18,469 nucleotides of DNA from Beroe ovata. Taxonomy: Eukaryota; Ctenophora; Nuda; Beroida; Beroidae. Shown in pieces: positions 17,560 through 18,469 of this stretch. The stretch is from contig CAMPET010000444.1 of the NCBI GenBank assembly GCA_946803715.1, positions 5,870 to 24,338 of the forward strand, written 5' to 3'. The translations under genes and the position numbers were made by a program. The notes under the pieces were generated by a model. It searched no databases and had not been told where the DNA came from. It saw only the letters and a program-made list of their open reading frames with translations. Every line of letters begins with the position of its first letter. Positions within the stretch are counted from its first letter, which is position 1.

Positions 17560-17902
17560 ATTATAGTCAAAAACAATTGAAGTTGTTTGGGTTTCGCAGC
17601 CACTTAGTAGTTCCCCTTAAATACTGTGATAAGTATGAGCTTAGTTTCTCGCCCATCCGTGGCGGTGCCATTTCCTTGCAAGAACTCACCTCGAATATCG
17701 GAGCCAAATTGATGATGCTAGGCGTGTATCTGCCTAATTGATGCCCTTCGAACATAAGAGTATCAGGCTGAGTTTCTTTCCTGTAACTTCAGCTCACCGC
17801 CACGGATGGGCGAGGAACTAAGCTCATACTTATCACAGTATTTAAGGGGAACTACTAAGTGGCTGCGAAACCCAAACAATTTCAATTGTTTTTGACTATA
17901 AT
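17560..17902. mobile_element. Inverted-repeat element with near-perfect arms of about 108 bases
   Basis: ATTATAGTCAAAAACAATTG at the left end is the exact complement of the right end, and the arms continue through GTTTGGGTTTCGCAGCCACT to CCATCCGTGGCGGTG with about one or two differences. The spacer is roughly 125 bases and encodes nothing. The right arm ends at the N at 17904, so the outer flank and any target duplication cannot be read. Confidence 0.9.
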
Positions 17903-17904
17903 AN

Positions 17905-18370
17905 TTTCAAATTTATGGGAAAACCAAGCGTCTGGGGGCTTAGCGACCTTGAGACCACTAATATAAACATGGCCATTGCGGTTCTTTTGCGCTAAAAATA
18001 AGGTCTCTACGACCTCCAACAACGGAGTTACAATAACGGCGCTATATCTCATTGCGCTGAGAATGGAATTTCAGTTTTTTCAATTTCATGGCAAAACCAA
18101 TCATCGGGGGGCTTAATGACCTTCTGACCACTAATATAAACATGGCCATTGCGGTTCTTTTAAGTCTATAAAGAAGTCTCTAGAACATTCAGCAACCGAG
18201 ATATGATTTTTGGCTCCGGGCAGGTTGAAAATTCAGTTTTCTCGATTTTTTGGTGAAACTGAGCAACTGGGGTCTTAGTGACCTTCAGACAACTAATATA
18301 AACATGACCATTGCGGTTCTTTTAAGCTAAAAACGAAGTCTCTATCACCTTCAGAAGCCGAGATACGTAA
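17905..18370. repeat. Tandem repeat, three diverged units of about 160-175 bases
   Basis: ACTAATATAAACATGGCCAT followed by TGCGGTTCTTTT starts at 17957, 18130 and 18292. Around it recur CTTAGTGACCTTC, AAGTCTCTA and GAGATA(T/C). It continues into GGGCGTGGCCCAAAAAA near 18391; a similar GGGCGTGGTCCCA occurs at 16868. No coding frame is conserved among units. Confidence 0.85.
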
Positions 18371-18469
18371 TATGCCCATATAAGGAATTGGGCGTGGCCC
18401 AAAAAACCATCGCCCCCATGAGCTCGCTTGGTAAACTTTCTTTTGTGGTTTCCTAACACCCAATACAAC

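Overview
This is eukaryotic nuclear DNA, most likely from a metazoan and probably a marine or other non-arthropod invertebrate. The evidence is GT-AG introns with consistent phases, a signal-peptide membrane protein rich in N-glycosylation sequons, CR1/L2/Jockey-like LINE fragments, several foldback or miniature inverted-repeat elements, and TTAGGG-type hexamers inside a repeat. There are no bacterial operons, no CRISPR and no recognisable tRNA or rRNA. The species cannot be fixed from sequence alone. Composition is AT-rich by eye. Single N characters at 786, 2846, 6231 and 17904 all lie at repeat boundaries and look like assembly joins.

Layout. 1-3880 is intergenic, with a broken LINE endonuclease fragment (about 790-1665), scraps of another repeat family and several hairpins. 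3915-13280 is the one gene I can assemble: six exons, all splice phases agreeing, 324 codons. It encodes a signal peptide, one beta-trefoil (ricin-B-like lectin fold) domain, a glycosylated probably helical stalk, a single C-terminal membrane segment and a short tail. Its introns 2 (4.3 kb) and 3 (3.7 kb) are filled with repeats; the others are 88-121 bases. 13352-13994 is a TIR element carrying a diverged copy of a repeat also found in intron 2. 14447-15495 is a two-copy tandem repeat. 16020-16460 is rich in TTATCG/CGATA. 16464-16847 holds GC-rich hairpins with matching stem changes. 17116-17419 may hold exons of a second gene. 17560-17902 is a near-perfect inverted-repeat element, and 17905-18370 is a 160-175 base tandem repeat.

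Intron 2 is the most structured part. It holds a foldback element built from GTCCATTG/CAATGGAC words with a telomere-like core (4265-5191). Next comes one arm of a second foldback element (5192-5660), a unique 570-base block and an N. The same two elements then appear again (6232-8312), nearly identical, with the second one complete. Either this is a real recent duplication with exchange of the element core, or two haplotypes were stacked at the N.
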